DNA from: Pithys albifrons albifrons | Taxonomy: Eukaryota > Chordata > Aves > Passeriformes > Thamnophilidae | Direction: 5' to 3' | DNA: 64,000 nt | NCBI RefSeq assembly: GCF_047495875.1 | Contig: NC_092459.1 | Span: 8,684,965-8,748,964, forward strand | In this document: piece after piece, positions 1 through 9,720 of the stretch | Position numbering within the stretch: position 1 is the stretch's first letter | How the letters are laid out: each line of letters opens with the position of its first letter | The notes under the pieces: generated by a model | What the model saw: only the letters and a program-made list of their open reading frames with translations | What the model was told of the DNA's origin: nothing | Databases searched by the model: none | Made by a program: the position numbers and the translations under genes

Positions 1-3000
1 ATTGGAAGCTCAATTTTTTGGTCTATTATGTTTACCTTTATTTCCAGTCAATCATCCACCTACAGCAAGAATGAAACCTGCTGGCCAGGAGATAGTTAGG
101 AGCTTCCACTTCTTGGTCTGTACACCCATAGTACTAGAGGACTCCTCCCTCTTTCAGTGTCATTCCTGACAGCACTAAGGCATGTGTGAAAAGAGTTCAC
201 ATATTAAATGTGCATCGTAGAATTTGCATTCTTAGTCACAGAATTCAAACTGACATTGAAGTTCAGAAGTTGGTGTTGCAGTCCACAATCACTTCTAAGT
301 TAGGTGAGTAAAATGCCCTTAGATATTCAGATTTATACACTGCCTTTTAATTGTCAGGCAATTGTCCCAGGCTCAATGGCTGTTTCTCTGCATATCCAGC
401 TGGCAGCATGGTGGGTGAGTGAGCCTCATTGGTTCATACAAGTACCTTCCAGACTAATCTGGATGTTTGGGGAGACTCAGGCTTGCCAAACAGCCTCTGC
501 CTGTTAAAATTATTTTCTTCTGCTCCAAGGCACAGCTTGGCTAGTGGACTGAAATAATCTTTTTCAAGGAAATTCTCTGAAATGGGATGGGAGCTGAGGG
601 AAAGTTTTCTATTTTTGTAGACATAGAAGAGAATTGTCTCCTAATAGCATTCCAGTCCACAAAACAAAACCAACAAGCAAACAACAACAAAGCTCAACAA
701 AAAATGTCTTGCTTCTCACGCTCATGGGAATACAATGAGTTTAAGCCCTGGCACCTCATAACCCTTACCTAGTCACAGTTAAAACAACAGAAAGAGGGGA
801 ATAGAGAGGACTGTCCTGTCTATCAGACTGTTTACAACACTGTAAGACAGTTTCATGAAAAAGAAACTGTCATCCCAAGCAAAATATAGAAGAGGATTAG
901 TGATAACACAGATGAATTCTGTGAGGTAACAGAACCTTTTCAGGCGAAGTCAGTTCTTGTTCCCTTAGCTTCCAGGTTCCTGCATCACAACATGGTGAAG
1001 AGTCCAGGTAAGACAAATAGGAATGTCTCTTACTCCTACCAATTCCCATGGGCAAAAATGTCAGAAATAACATTTTGAAGGTGACTTTGCTTTACTTTTT
1101 TTTTTCTTTTTACAGAGGAATGTATCCTCAAAGTGTGTTAGATACCTTTCACGGGCTACCAAAACATAATAAATCCATGTTCCCCAGTTCCTCCACACCT
1201 CTAAGACACCCTTTCAGTTTCCAGACTAGCATCTCATGCATAGTCAACCAACCATCTGGAGGAAACAAAATATTTCAGATGCAAATTTGGAGATGGTCAT
1301 CATTACATGTGTTCCGGCATCTGCTTTGGATCCTGATTTGTTCTAAGGACTTAGGATTCAAAGGGCTTCTACATTCTAAGGAGGTACTCCCATTGGGCTC
1401 CTCTGCCAGATCCTGTAACTAGCCCTGGCCTGCAGTTGCTAAACACAACCTCAAGTGCAACAGATGCGTAAAGGAATCCGTGAAGCAGGTCAATGTCTTA
1501 GAAGAAATAGTAATTTCCAGTTATCCTGCTCAGGAGTATCTGGGACAAACATCTGAATGTCATCATCCCCGCCTACATGAGCAGCTTCTTGTAACTATCA
1601 CCCATGAGCTCCTGAGCACAATGCTCCTTGCACTGAAGGCTGGACTGACCACCGACAAACGCACGCAGGATCCTCAAGGCAGGGACCTCTCCAGCATATT
1701 CACAGCCTTCTGAAAGAGTAGGTGTGTCAGGTGACTGTCAGTCCCCAGAGCCAGACGACGAAGAGCAGATTCTTTACCTCCCACCAGGAGGACTTATAAA
1801 ATGAATCTGTTCCTCTAACAAGGTGTTTCCCGGTTCTCCTATTTTCACATCTGATTGGCAACCGCTGCTTCTTTCCCATGGTCCTTGCCTGCAAGGTGGG
1901 CTTGGCTTCAACACCTCCCAGTATGTTATTTATTATGAGAAGAGCATATGGAAGAACACCTCAAAGTGGCTCTTACACCATGTTAAGGATGCCAAAATCC
2001 CTCTGTGTCACATGCAGAGGCAATGATGTGGCCTGGCTGAAATATTCTTTGGTGTAACCATGAGGCAATGATGAAGAGCTGAGAATGAAGAGAGAAAGTT
2101 TTCTGTTGTGAAGACAAGACTGAAGAGGTCTCTCAGAGAATCTAGAGTGTTCAGATGTGGTGCCTAGAGAGCCCTTAATCTGCCTGAGAAGTGTGACAGG
2201 CAGTTAGAAAAGACATGATAAGGATACTCCCAGAAAAGTCTGATGTATTTCTGTAGCAGTAACATGAGCTAAAGTCATGAAGCCCCAGAACAGACTGCAG
2301 CAATGTGACAAGACTGCAGGTCATGCTCACATGTGACAGCTAAGGGGAGGTTACTATTGCAAATGGTTATCACATCTAGACAAGTCACAAGAAACCTGAT
2401 GAAAGGCTCATGGTTTTCTTCTCGGGTTGCTTACTCATTTCCCCAAACTGGCTATTTCTTGACTCAAGACAGACACCCTCATTATTAGCGGCCAAGTCAA
2501 ATTTATTTTTGGTGTCCCCTACAGACTCTTGTCTCCCTGTACTCTACTCACCTATGCTCCCTCAGTCCTGGTCCTGAACTTTTCTTAATCTATGTTGTTC
2601 TTTCCTCTTTGTCCCTACCTTATCCGTAAATCAGTACTGAGCTCAATTACTGCTGCCTTTTTTTTGTTAAATGGCTTTTTATTTTTTTAAACTTACATTG
2701 CTCTTGATCAGAATTGTTACCTTTTAATTCTCTCTCTGCACACTTCTACCCGGGACTCCGCCAGGGCTAGGGTGAAAAGGATTTTGAGTGCAGGAAGCTC
2801 AATGGCCACTCCTGCCTCCCTGAATGGGTTCATGTCACCTTGGTTGTATTCGTCAGGGTCCGGGATTAGTAATGGCAGGGTCTGCAGACATAACATGAAG
2901 TTGATGGCTGAAAACAGAACTTGGGTTAAGGATTCAAAACAAAGTTGTCAGGGCTGAGGGGCCCAAGGGTCTCAAAGCCAACAACTGAAGAGGTTCAATT

Positions 3001-3316
3001 TCATTGTGAGATGCTGGACAGAACCAGCGACTTGAGAGATCCCACATGACGTGCATACATGAACTACTACTGCACTTTAAACTGGTGCACAGGAATAGAC
3101 CAGCTTTTGGCAAAACCCAGCATCAGAGCTGGTGCCTGGGTTTCTGGGTATAGATACTGGATGGACCATGCCTATATTTAGAGGCTCTGATTGTGAGTGT
3201 GCTTGTAAGGTGGAGTGAATGTGTGCATATGTTCTGCCAGCAGCCTCCCTTCTACCAGACTGGGATGGGACAGACTCCTTTATAATTCTGAAAGTACTGG
3301 AACAGCTCCTGGCTTG
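1..3316. other. Intergenic DNA upstream of RDH14
   Basis: There is no recognised gene here. Open frames on the + strand stay at or below 124 codons and match no family I know. In mammals NT5C1B lies just 5' of RDH14 in the same orientation. I looked for its C-terminal 5'-nucleotidase motifs and did not see them. On the minus strand, about 1400-1800 reads as short protein-like fragments interrupted by stops, which could be an old pseudogene, but I cannot name a parent. No CR1 or LTR signature is visible in this stretch. Confidence 0.5.
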
Positions 3317-3319
3317 GTT

Positions 3320-3369
3320 TTGGCCCAGACCAGCTTTATGGCCCAGACCAGTTTTGGCCCAGACCAGCT
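3320..3369. repeat. Three-copy tandem repeat at a CR1 5' junction
   Basis: The core GGCCCAGACCAG occurs three times with a period of about 17-18 bp (near 3322, 3340 and 3357). The last copy runs straight into the first bases of the CR1 element. The array may have formed during insertion, or may have been there beforehand. Confidence 0.75.
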
Positions 3370-4103
3370 GGGCACAGAGTGGCTGGAGAGCAGCCAGGCA
3401 GAAAGGGACCTTGGAATACTAATTGACAGGAAGCTCAACATGAGTCAACAGTGTGCCCAGGTGGCCAAGAAGGCCAATGGGATCCTGTCCTGTATCAAAA
3501 ATAGCGTGACCAGCAGGACCAGGGAAGTGATCCTTCCCCTGTACTCTGCATTGGTGAGGCCACACCTTGAGTACTGTGTTCAGTTCTGGGCCCCTCAGTT
3601 CAGAAAGGATATTGAGATGCTGGAGCGGGTCCAGAGAAGAGCAACAAGGCTGGTGAAGGGACTGGAGCACAAGTCCTATGGGGAGAGGCTGAGGGAGCTG
3701 GGGTTGTTTAGCCTGGAGAAGAGGAGGCTCAGAGGTGACCTCATCACTGTCTATAACTACCTGAAGGGAAGTTATAGCCAGGTGGGGGCTGGTCTCTTCT
3801 CCCAGGCACTCAGCAATAGGACAAGGGGGCACGGGCTTAAGCTCTGCCAGGGGAAATTTAAGTTGGATATCAGAAAAAAATTTTTTACTGAGAGAATAAT
3901 CAGGCATTGGAATGGACTGCCCAGAGAGGTGGTGGATTCACCATCCCTAGAGATCTTTAAACACAGATTGGACGTGGCGCTGGGTGCCATGATCTAGTAA
4001 ATGAACTAGAGTTGGACCAAGGGTTGGACTCGATGATCTTGGAGGTCTTTTCCAACCCAATCGATTCTATGATTCTATGATTCTATGATTCTATGATTCT
4101 ATG
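3366..4103 (+). mobile_element. CR1 LINE, 5'-truncated, open RT C-terminal frame
   Basis: This is the 3' part of a chicken-repeat-1 non-LTR retrotransposon. From 3371 to the stop at 3995-3997 there is an uninterrupted frame of 208 residues. It encodes the C-terminal end of the CR1 ORF2 reverse transcriptase, recognisable by the stretches [34 protein letters not shown] and WNGLPREVV. The 3' UTR is short and ends in an ATTCTATG tail. The element is truncated at its 5' end, as most CR1 copies are, and lacks the endonuclease and the RT catalytic part, so it cannot move by itself. The absence of stops across 208 codons suggests a relatively young copy. The frame is open upstream of 3371 to 3215 only by chance, through flanking DNA. 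Confidence 0.95.
4064..4103 (+). repeat. CR1 3' tail, (ATTCTATG)5
   Basis: Five exact copies of the octamer ATTCTATG occupy 4064-4103 and end the CR1 element. CR1 elements end in such octamers instead of poly(A), and the tail is the presumed priming site for target-primed reverse transcription. Confidence 0.95.
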
Positions 4104-4400
4104 TTTCCCAGACAACTGCCATCCACATTTCAGGAGTCAGCATGGGATGAAAAGCAAGAATGGCCATTCAGGAATTAAGAGACAATTTGGTGTCTGTTAG
4201 CTCCAGCACTAACTGGGTTTCTGAGCATGGGCATTGCTATCAGTGACATGGCCTTGGACTTGGGGAAGGACATGCTTCTGTGTAAGGCAGCCCTGCAGAG
4301 CTACCTCTGACAATGACCTGCAGTGTGCTTTGAGTCACCCTTGAGCCCACACTGGGGCCAGGAAGGCCACCAAGTCGCCAGTGAATGTTTTGCTCTGTGT
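4104..4400. other. Spacer between two CR1 elements
   Basis: About 300 bp of unique sequence separates two CR1 copies in opposite orientation, whose 3' ends point toward each other. I see no gene in it. Confidence 0.6.
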
Positions 4401-5134
4401 AATCATGGAATTGTTAGGGTTGGAAGGGACTTCTGGGAATCACCTAGTCCAACCCCCAAGGCAGGGTCACCTAGAGCAGGTCACACTGGACAGGAAGATG
4501 TCCAGGTAGGTTTGGGACATTACCAGAGAGGGAGACTCCATGAGCAACCTGGGCAGCCTGTTTCAGTGCTCTGACACACTCAATGTAAAGAAGTCCTTCT
4601 TCATGTTGAGGTGAAACTTCTTGTAGTTTATGGCCACTGCTTCTTGTCACTGGGCACCATTGCCTTAGCATCTGCCTTTGCGATATTTATATGAATTAAT
4701 GAGATCCTCTCTCAGTCTTGTCTTCTCTAGACTGGACAGGCCCAGCTCCTGCAGTCTCTCAAGAGATGCTCCAGACCCCAAATCATCTTTGTGGCCTGTG
4801 CTGGACCCTTTCCTTGTCTTTCTTGTCCTGAGGAGCCTGAACTGGGCACAGCACTCCAGACGTGCCTCACTAGGGCCGAGCGAAGGGGCAGGATCACCTC
4901 CCTCGCCCTGCTGGCCACTCCTCCCAGTGCGCCCCAGGAAACCAGGCCTTCCTGGCAAAAAGGCACATTGGCAGCTCATAATCAACATGTTACCCACCAA
5001 GACTCCCAGGAGCTGCTCTCTAGCAGTTCAGCCCACAACCTGTACTGATATCGGGGTCATTCCTCCCTTGCTCAGCACTTGCCCTTGCTGAGCCCCGCTA
5101 GGTTTCTCTGCGCCCCACTCTACAGGCTGTCAGG
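4401..5134 (-). mobile_element. CR1 LINE (inverted) abutting the RDH14 promoter
   Basis: Read on the minus strand, this is an older CR1. The 3' end is at 4401 (AATCATGGAA, then the typical GGTTGGAAGGGAC and CCTAGTCCAACCCCC blocks), and the RT C-terminal region reaches to about 5134. The frame is broken: 4665-5000 and 4727-4966 carry overlapping pieces such as SREVILPLRSALVRHVWSA and LRELGLSSLEKTRLREDLI-like segments in different frames. The last CR1-like blocks (near 5040-5134) are degenerate and GC-rich, so the exact 5' boundary is uncertain by a few tens of bases. Its 5' end lies only about 130 bp from the RDH14 ATG. Confidence 0.9.
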
Positions 5135-5770
5135 TGCCGCGGAAGAGCAGCACAGCCCGGCCCGGATGCGTCAGCCGCGCCCCGTGTGACCCGCCGGGCC
5201 CAGCGCACGCTCCCGGAGCGCCTCCCGGACCACAAGCCCCAGCAGGCCCCGCGGCCCCAGGCCCGGCATGGCCGCGGCGTTGGCGCTGGCGGTGGGCGCG
5301 GGGCTACTGGCGGCCGCCTGGCGCTGGCTGCGGGGCGCGGCCCGCGCCGTCACCGCGGGCTCCATGCGGGGCAAGACGGTGATCATCACCGGCGCCAACA
5401 GCGGGCTCGGCCGGGCCGCGGCGGCAGAGCTGCTGCGGATGCGGGCCCGCGTCATCATGGGCTGCCGCGACCGGGCGCGGGCCGAGCGGGCGGCCCGAGA
5501 GATCCGGGCCGAGGTGGGCGAGCGGGAGGAGGGCGAGGGCGAGCTGGTGGTGCGGGAGCTGGACCTGGCCTCGCTCCGCTCCGTGCGCGCCTTCTGCCAC
5601 CGCGTTCTGCAGGTACGGGGGTCCCGCGGGGGGGCAGCCTGTCCTGGAGCCCCGCACAGGCTCGGCCTGCTCGGGCCCGGCCGGGCTCCGGCGGGTCCTG
5701 GGGCGCCAGGTCAGGGCAGGCTGTGCCGCCCTCGGGCTGCGGGCGCGGGATGGCGCTGAGGTCACTGCTG
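5135..5770 (+). promoter_or_regulatory. RDH14: CpG island covering the RDH14 promoter and exon 1
   Basis: A sharp rise in G+C and CpG density starts right after the upstream CR1 and continues through exon 1 into the first 150 bp of the intron. The flanking DNA is AT-rich. No TATA box is visible between 5135 and 5267, so this looks like a TATA-less, dispersed-start housekeeping promoter. The transcription start cannot be placed from sequence alone, and the 5' UTR may begin within the island or slightly inside the CR1. Confidence 0.75.
5268..5612 (+). CDS. RDH14: RDH14 exon 1 (retinol dehydrogenase 14, N-terminal part)
   Basis: This exon encodes residues 1-115 of an NADP(H)-dependent short-chain dehydrogenase/reductase that interconverts retinol and retinal on intracellular membranes (known for the family). 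The ATG at 5268 has G at -3 and G at +4 and begins a hydrophobic, Ala/Leu-rich segment (residues 2-21) that fits the membrane anchor of RDH11-14. The cofactor motif TGANSGLG is at residues 41-48 and is followed by [13 protein letters not shown] (61-73), whose Arg67 after GC is typical of NADP-preferring RDH11-14 enzymes. The exon ends with [18 protein letters not shown]. Splicing is at CAG|GTACGG with the donor GT at 5613, phase 0, exactly 115 codons. The linker near residues 80-93 is Glu/Gly-rich and shorter than in human RDH14 (336 residues). Codons are extremely GC-rich, unlike exon 2, because the exon lies in the CpG island. Confidence 0.95.
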
Positions 5771-8700
5771 CGATGGGGAGGAGGGCGTAAGCAAATTGAC
5801 AGGAATTAGCGCGTGGAAGTATGAAGGTGTACTGATTTGGTCTACTCTAGTTAAACATACTTTAGACCTTAGTTCTGAAAAGGAAGCAATAGTTTGTGTG
5901 TGAATTAAATTATTTGTCTTCCTTTCTGTCTTAATTAACAACCATTGCCTTAAATTGGTGTTGCAGCTCAGCTCTGTCTCCAGGAAAAATACAAGTTCAG
6001 GAGTGCACTGTTCACATGCTCCAGACATCCTTCTGCCCCCTCTCAGATGGTCTGTCCCCACCCCAAGGATCTCGGCCACCACTGGCTGTGTCCAGTTGTT
6101 GGATGGTTTTGAATATATAAAGGTTCTGCAGCTTTCCTGAAAACCTGGGTTTCAGGAGAACAGGAACATCCAGTTGCTTTACCAGACAGAAATGCCACTA
6201 GATGAGTTCGACAGTGTTACTAGACATCGGAGCAGAGGGAGACCCTGTTGGAGGCATTATTTCATTGCCATATCTTTTGGGACTTGGGTCTCACCACATC
6301 TAGCTGCTACTCAAACCATGAGATACATGGGAAGCCAGGCTTAAATTGTGCTGCTGCTCAGAGAAGTGCTTGTTAAGTACTTGAAAGATGCTTAGATATT
6401 GTTGTGAAATGCAAGAAAACAGAGGGACTTTATTGCATTAATTTTCAAGCAACTTTTCTAGAACTTAAAGTGTCAAGTTTTAAGTTCTCTGGTGGGACAC
6501 TAGTCACACATTCATACATGAACCCAGTGATAAGCTGTAATCTTGCTGCAGTGTTACAGGAAAACTTGAATACATGAAAGGATGTAAAACATGTATAATA
6601 AACAAATATCAAAAATGAAACATATTGTCTAACTTCTAAGAATTATTTATAGTACAAAATATCAAGAAAATGTGAATTTGTTAGCATCTCTTTATTGCTA
6701 AAGCCAGTACAAGTGGCCTGTAAGTGAGAAATGGGTAAAGAAAAAAGTATGTTATCTGCAGAGTGTTGCTGATGCCTGCATTTTAACTTGCATTTTCAAA
6801 ATAATTCCAAAAGCACCTGAATGTCAAGGGATGCAAGCTCAAGAAATACTTTCAAGAGCTTTTCCACCCAAGTCCATGTTATGTACATTTGCTAATCTGT
6901 GAGTCCTTTTTGGAACTGTTACTTGGGAGTTTGTTTGGGGGTTCTTGTGGTTTTTGTTTGACATAAAGAAGATTTAAACATTGGCAGGTTGGGGAAACAG
7001 TGCACTCCCACTGCCTAGTCTTATTTGTGGGAGCTTTACTTTGAACAACTGAGAGTGGTTGCGTCTTTCACTCCCAAGTCTCACTGAAAAAATAAATGAC
7101 AGATGTTGGAGGGTTCCATGGGAAAACAGAGAAAATGGAAGTGAGCTCAGAGGCTACAAGGAGTACCATTGCCCATCAAAGCATTGTTTAGTGCACTCTG
7201 CTGTATTTGCACTTGATTGTAGTAAACTGCCTGCATGGCATTGATCACGTTAATCTGTGTTACTAAATGTGGAAGTTTCAGAAAATGGCACATGTGGAGG
7301 TCTTGCTTCTTGAAGTGTTAAGTCTAGCAAAATAAATCCTCCTGTCAAATATTTTTCTCTGAAGAAAGGATCACTTCAGTGAGCAAATGTACAGTCAGTA
7401 CTTCTTAATTCCTGTCCTGCTTTAGTGGTCACTGTGTCCCTGTGGGTGAAGAGGAGTGAGTTTGACGCTCTTTGGATAATTCCTCAGGGACCGAATTATA
7501 TGAAGCACTGAGCAGGCTCAAGTCCCACGGAAATCAGTCTGAAACTGAAGTACTTGAAGTTTTGAGTGATCAGATGCCAGCACCTTTAACTGAGTGCCAA
7601 CTGCAGATTTGGGGTTTGCTCTCTTTGTATCATTGCTACTAATAGCAGTGAAATAAAAGGCAAATGGCACAGAATTCATTTATGAGGTTCTCTATTTTTA
7701 TCATCAGAATGGCCCAAAATTATCTCAGCTAGCCTTCCAGTCCCTGCACTGGGTTTAAAGAAAACTCATGCTGCTCTTTCTGGAGAAAGTGAATACATTT
7801 GTCTCTGATTCATGCAAGCATATATGATGCTTTCACAGGCTTTTGTCATAGGTGGGTGAAAGTGTTGAATTCAGAGCTTTTTTAGGCAGCTTACTTTAAT
7901 CTGTGTTTTTTGTAAAAGTTGAGTTTTGGGTGAACTGGATAGCTCAATTTTCGAGTGGATTCTGGAGCATGCTTGAAGTGCATGATGCATATGTTTAAAT
8001 TACCCATACCATCCTCTCTGGTAATTACTTACATCTCCTGGTTCTGTAGAGTGTAACATATGTCCTTGAGTGTGCTTTTTACTGACTTGAACCAGAATAC
8101 TGATCCATCAAGTAGCATGTACTGAGCACCTCATGCATATTTTAAGCGTCAGTCCCTTCATTCTTCACTAGACCTGTTAGACTGAAATTCTATGGAACAC
8201 AAGTGTTACTTTTCTATGAGTGAGTCCTGCTCCATAGTTCTCACCAAGCAGCACAATGAACTGTTTAAAATCATGAGAACATTGTTTTGAAAAGTTTTTC
8301 ATGACATCATCCCAGTGAGATGGTGAGTCTGTGATGTAATGGTTCCTCTTCAGCCCTGAGGTTAGTTCCTTGGGCTGTGTTCCATGTTTGCATGTCTTTC
8401 ACACAGTAGACCCCTCTGCTGTAGCACAGGTTTGCCATAAATTAATGTGTGGTCTTTTGCAGTGCAGTAAGTTACTTGGGGGGGGGGGGGGCGTGTTTAT
8501 ATCACAAAGGTAAATTATCACTGAATTGCAGAAAAAGCTGCTTCTGTGGAAGCAGATAGTTGTGTTCACTGCCTCTGTTAGAAGTTGGTACAGACCTACT
8601 TTCATATAGGTGCATCTTACTGGGGTCAAGTACTCAGTTTAGTGGTAGTTCAGCCTAACGGGTTTTTTTCAGCAGTGCTCTAAAAGAATATCAGAAAGTT

Positions 8701-8827
8701 ACAATTCAGAAAAATAGGAATGAAATTATTTCTTTCTAACAATGGCCAATGAGAAATACTAAGCATAGTAGTGTGTTTTTCATGACAGTTCTAAAACTGA
8801 ATGTTTTTTTTCCTTTTCTATTTAAAG
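5613..8827 (+). other. RDH14: RDH14 intron 1
   Basis: This is a 3.2 kb phase-0 intron with GT (5613) and AG (8826-8827) ends. The acceptor has a strong T-rich tract at 8803-8823. The first 150 bp belong to the CpG island and the rest is AT-rich unique DNA. I see no CR1, LTR or nested gene. A run of 14 G lies near the 3' end. Open frames inside it (for example 5762-6082 minus) are random. Confidence 0.9.
8478..8491 (+). repeat. Poly(G) tract, G14, in RDH14 intron 1
   Basis: There are fourteen consecutive G on the transcribed sense strand, about 340 bp before exon 2. Such runs are length-unstable and error-prone to sequence, so the exact number may be an assembly estimate. Confidence 0.85.
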
Positions 8828-9445
8828 GAAGAGTCAAGACTGGATGTTCTGATAAATAATGCAGGAATATTCCAGTGTCCGTACATGAAGACAGAGGATG
8901 GTTTTGAGATGCAATTTGGTGTAAACCACTTGGGTCACTTCTTGCTCACCAACCTTCTTCTGGGACTTCTCAAAAATTCTGCGCCAAGCAGGGTTGTTGT
9001 AGTATCCTCAAAGCTTTACAAATATGGAGAGATTAACTTTGAAGACTTGAACAGTGAAATAAGTTACAATAAAAGCTTCTGTTACAGTCGAAGTAAACTG
9101 GCCAATATATTATTTGCAAGGGAGCTAGCCCGTCGTTTGGAAGGCACAGGAGTCACCGTCAACTCACTTCATCCTGGAATTGTTAGAACAAATCTAGGCA
9201 GACACGTGAATATTCCTTTGCTGGCCAAACCCCTGTTCAACTTGGTGTCATGGGCTTTCTTCAAAACGCCTCTGGAAGGAGCCCAGACTTCTATTTATTT
9301 GGCCTCTTCTCCTGATGTTGAAGGCGTGTCAGGAAAATATTTTGGAGACTGCAAAGAGGAAGAACTCCTGCCCAAAGCCATGGATGACTTGGTTGCAAGA
9401 AAGTTGTGGGATATCAGTGAAGTGATGGTTGGCTTATTGAAGTAA
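8828..9445 (+). CDS. RDH14: RDH14 exon 2 (catalytic and C-terminal part)
   Basis: This exon completes the 320-residue protein (residues 116-320, stop TAA at 9443-9445). The first codons [13 protein letters not shown] join exon 1 in phase 0. The SDR motifs are all present: NNAG at 125-128, the catalytic serine in VVVVSSK (Ser175), and the catalytic YSRSK with Tyr201 and Lys205. Also present are [13 protein letters not shown] (229-241, the PG motif after the active site) and the C-terminal block [19 protein letters not shown]...[14 protein letters not shown]. The last residues are those I recall as typical of vertebrate RDH14, which is why I name the paralogue with confidence over RDH11, 12 or 13. 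The nucleotide-binding fold is split between the two exons, as in mammals, where RDH14 also has two coding exons. No frameshift or stop is seen, so the gene looks functional. Confidence 0.97.
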   Translation, partial: EESRLDVLINNAGIFQCPYMKTEDGFEMQFGVNHLGHFLLTNLLLGLLKNSAPSRVVVVSSKLYKYGEINFEDLNSEISYNKSFCYSRSKLANILFARELARRLEGTGVTVNSLHPGIVRTNLGRHVNIPLLAKPLFNLVSWAFFKTPLEGAQTSIYLASSPDVEGVSGKYFGDCKEEELLPKAMDDLVARKLWDISEVMVGLLK

Positions 9446-9720
9446 GAGCCAGCAAGTGTCTGCAAAACAGAATGCAGATAACTATGCAATGCCTTTTTGC
9501 AACAGTGAAATTCTCACTTTAAATGCTGTGGGAATACAGAGTATTTTGCTCAATAAATATGAAATACGGGAGTGGTTTATGTTGGAACTCTGTTTTGAAA
9601 TAAAGGACAATCTTCAATAGACACAGGCATTCACAAGAGTCTGAAATACAGTTTGTGGGTGTGAATATAATTTCTGGTTAAATCTGCTTGGAAACTCATG
9701 TTTTGCAAATAAAAACTAAA
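9446..9720 (+). terminator. RDH14: RDH14 3' UTR with three AATAAA signals
   Basis: After the stop codon three canonical polyadenylation hexamers occur at 9552-9557, 9599-9604 and 9708-9713. Alternative 3' ends are therefore possible. A further AATAAA at 10327-10332 would give a much longer UTR. Transcript data are needed to decide among them; the first or third is most likely. Confidence 0.65.

Noticed and set aside
3419..3907. 162-codon minus-strand open frame inside the first CR1
   Set aside because: It is the antisense shadow of the CR1 RT frame. The same antisense frame recurs in the copy at 58786-59274, which shows that it comes from the element and not from a gene.
5186..5809. 207-codon + strand frame over RDH14 exon 1
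   Set aside because: It lies out of frame with RDH14, begins at GTG and is a product of the GC-rich CpG island. The RDH14 frame has clear motifs and splice sites.
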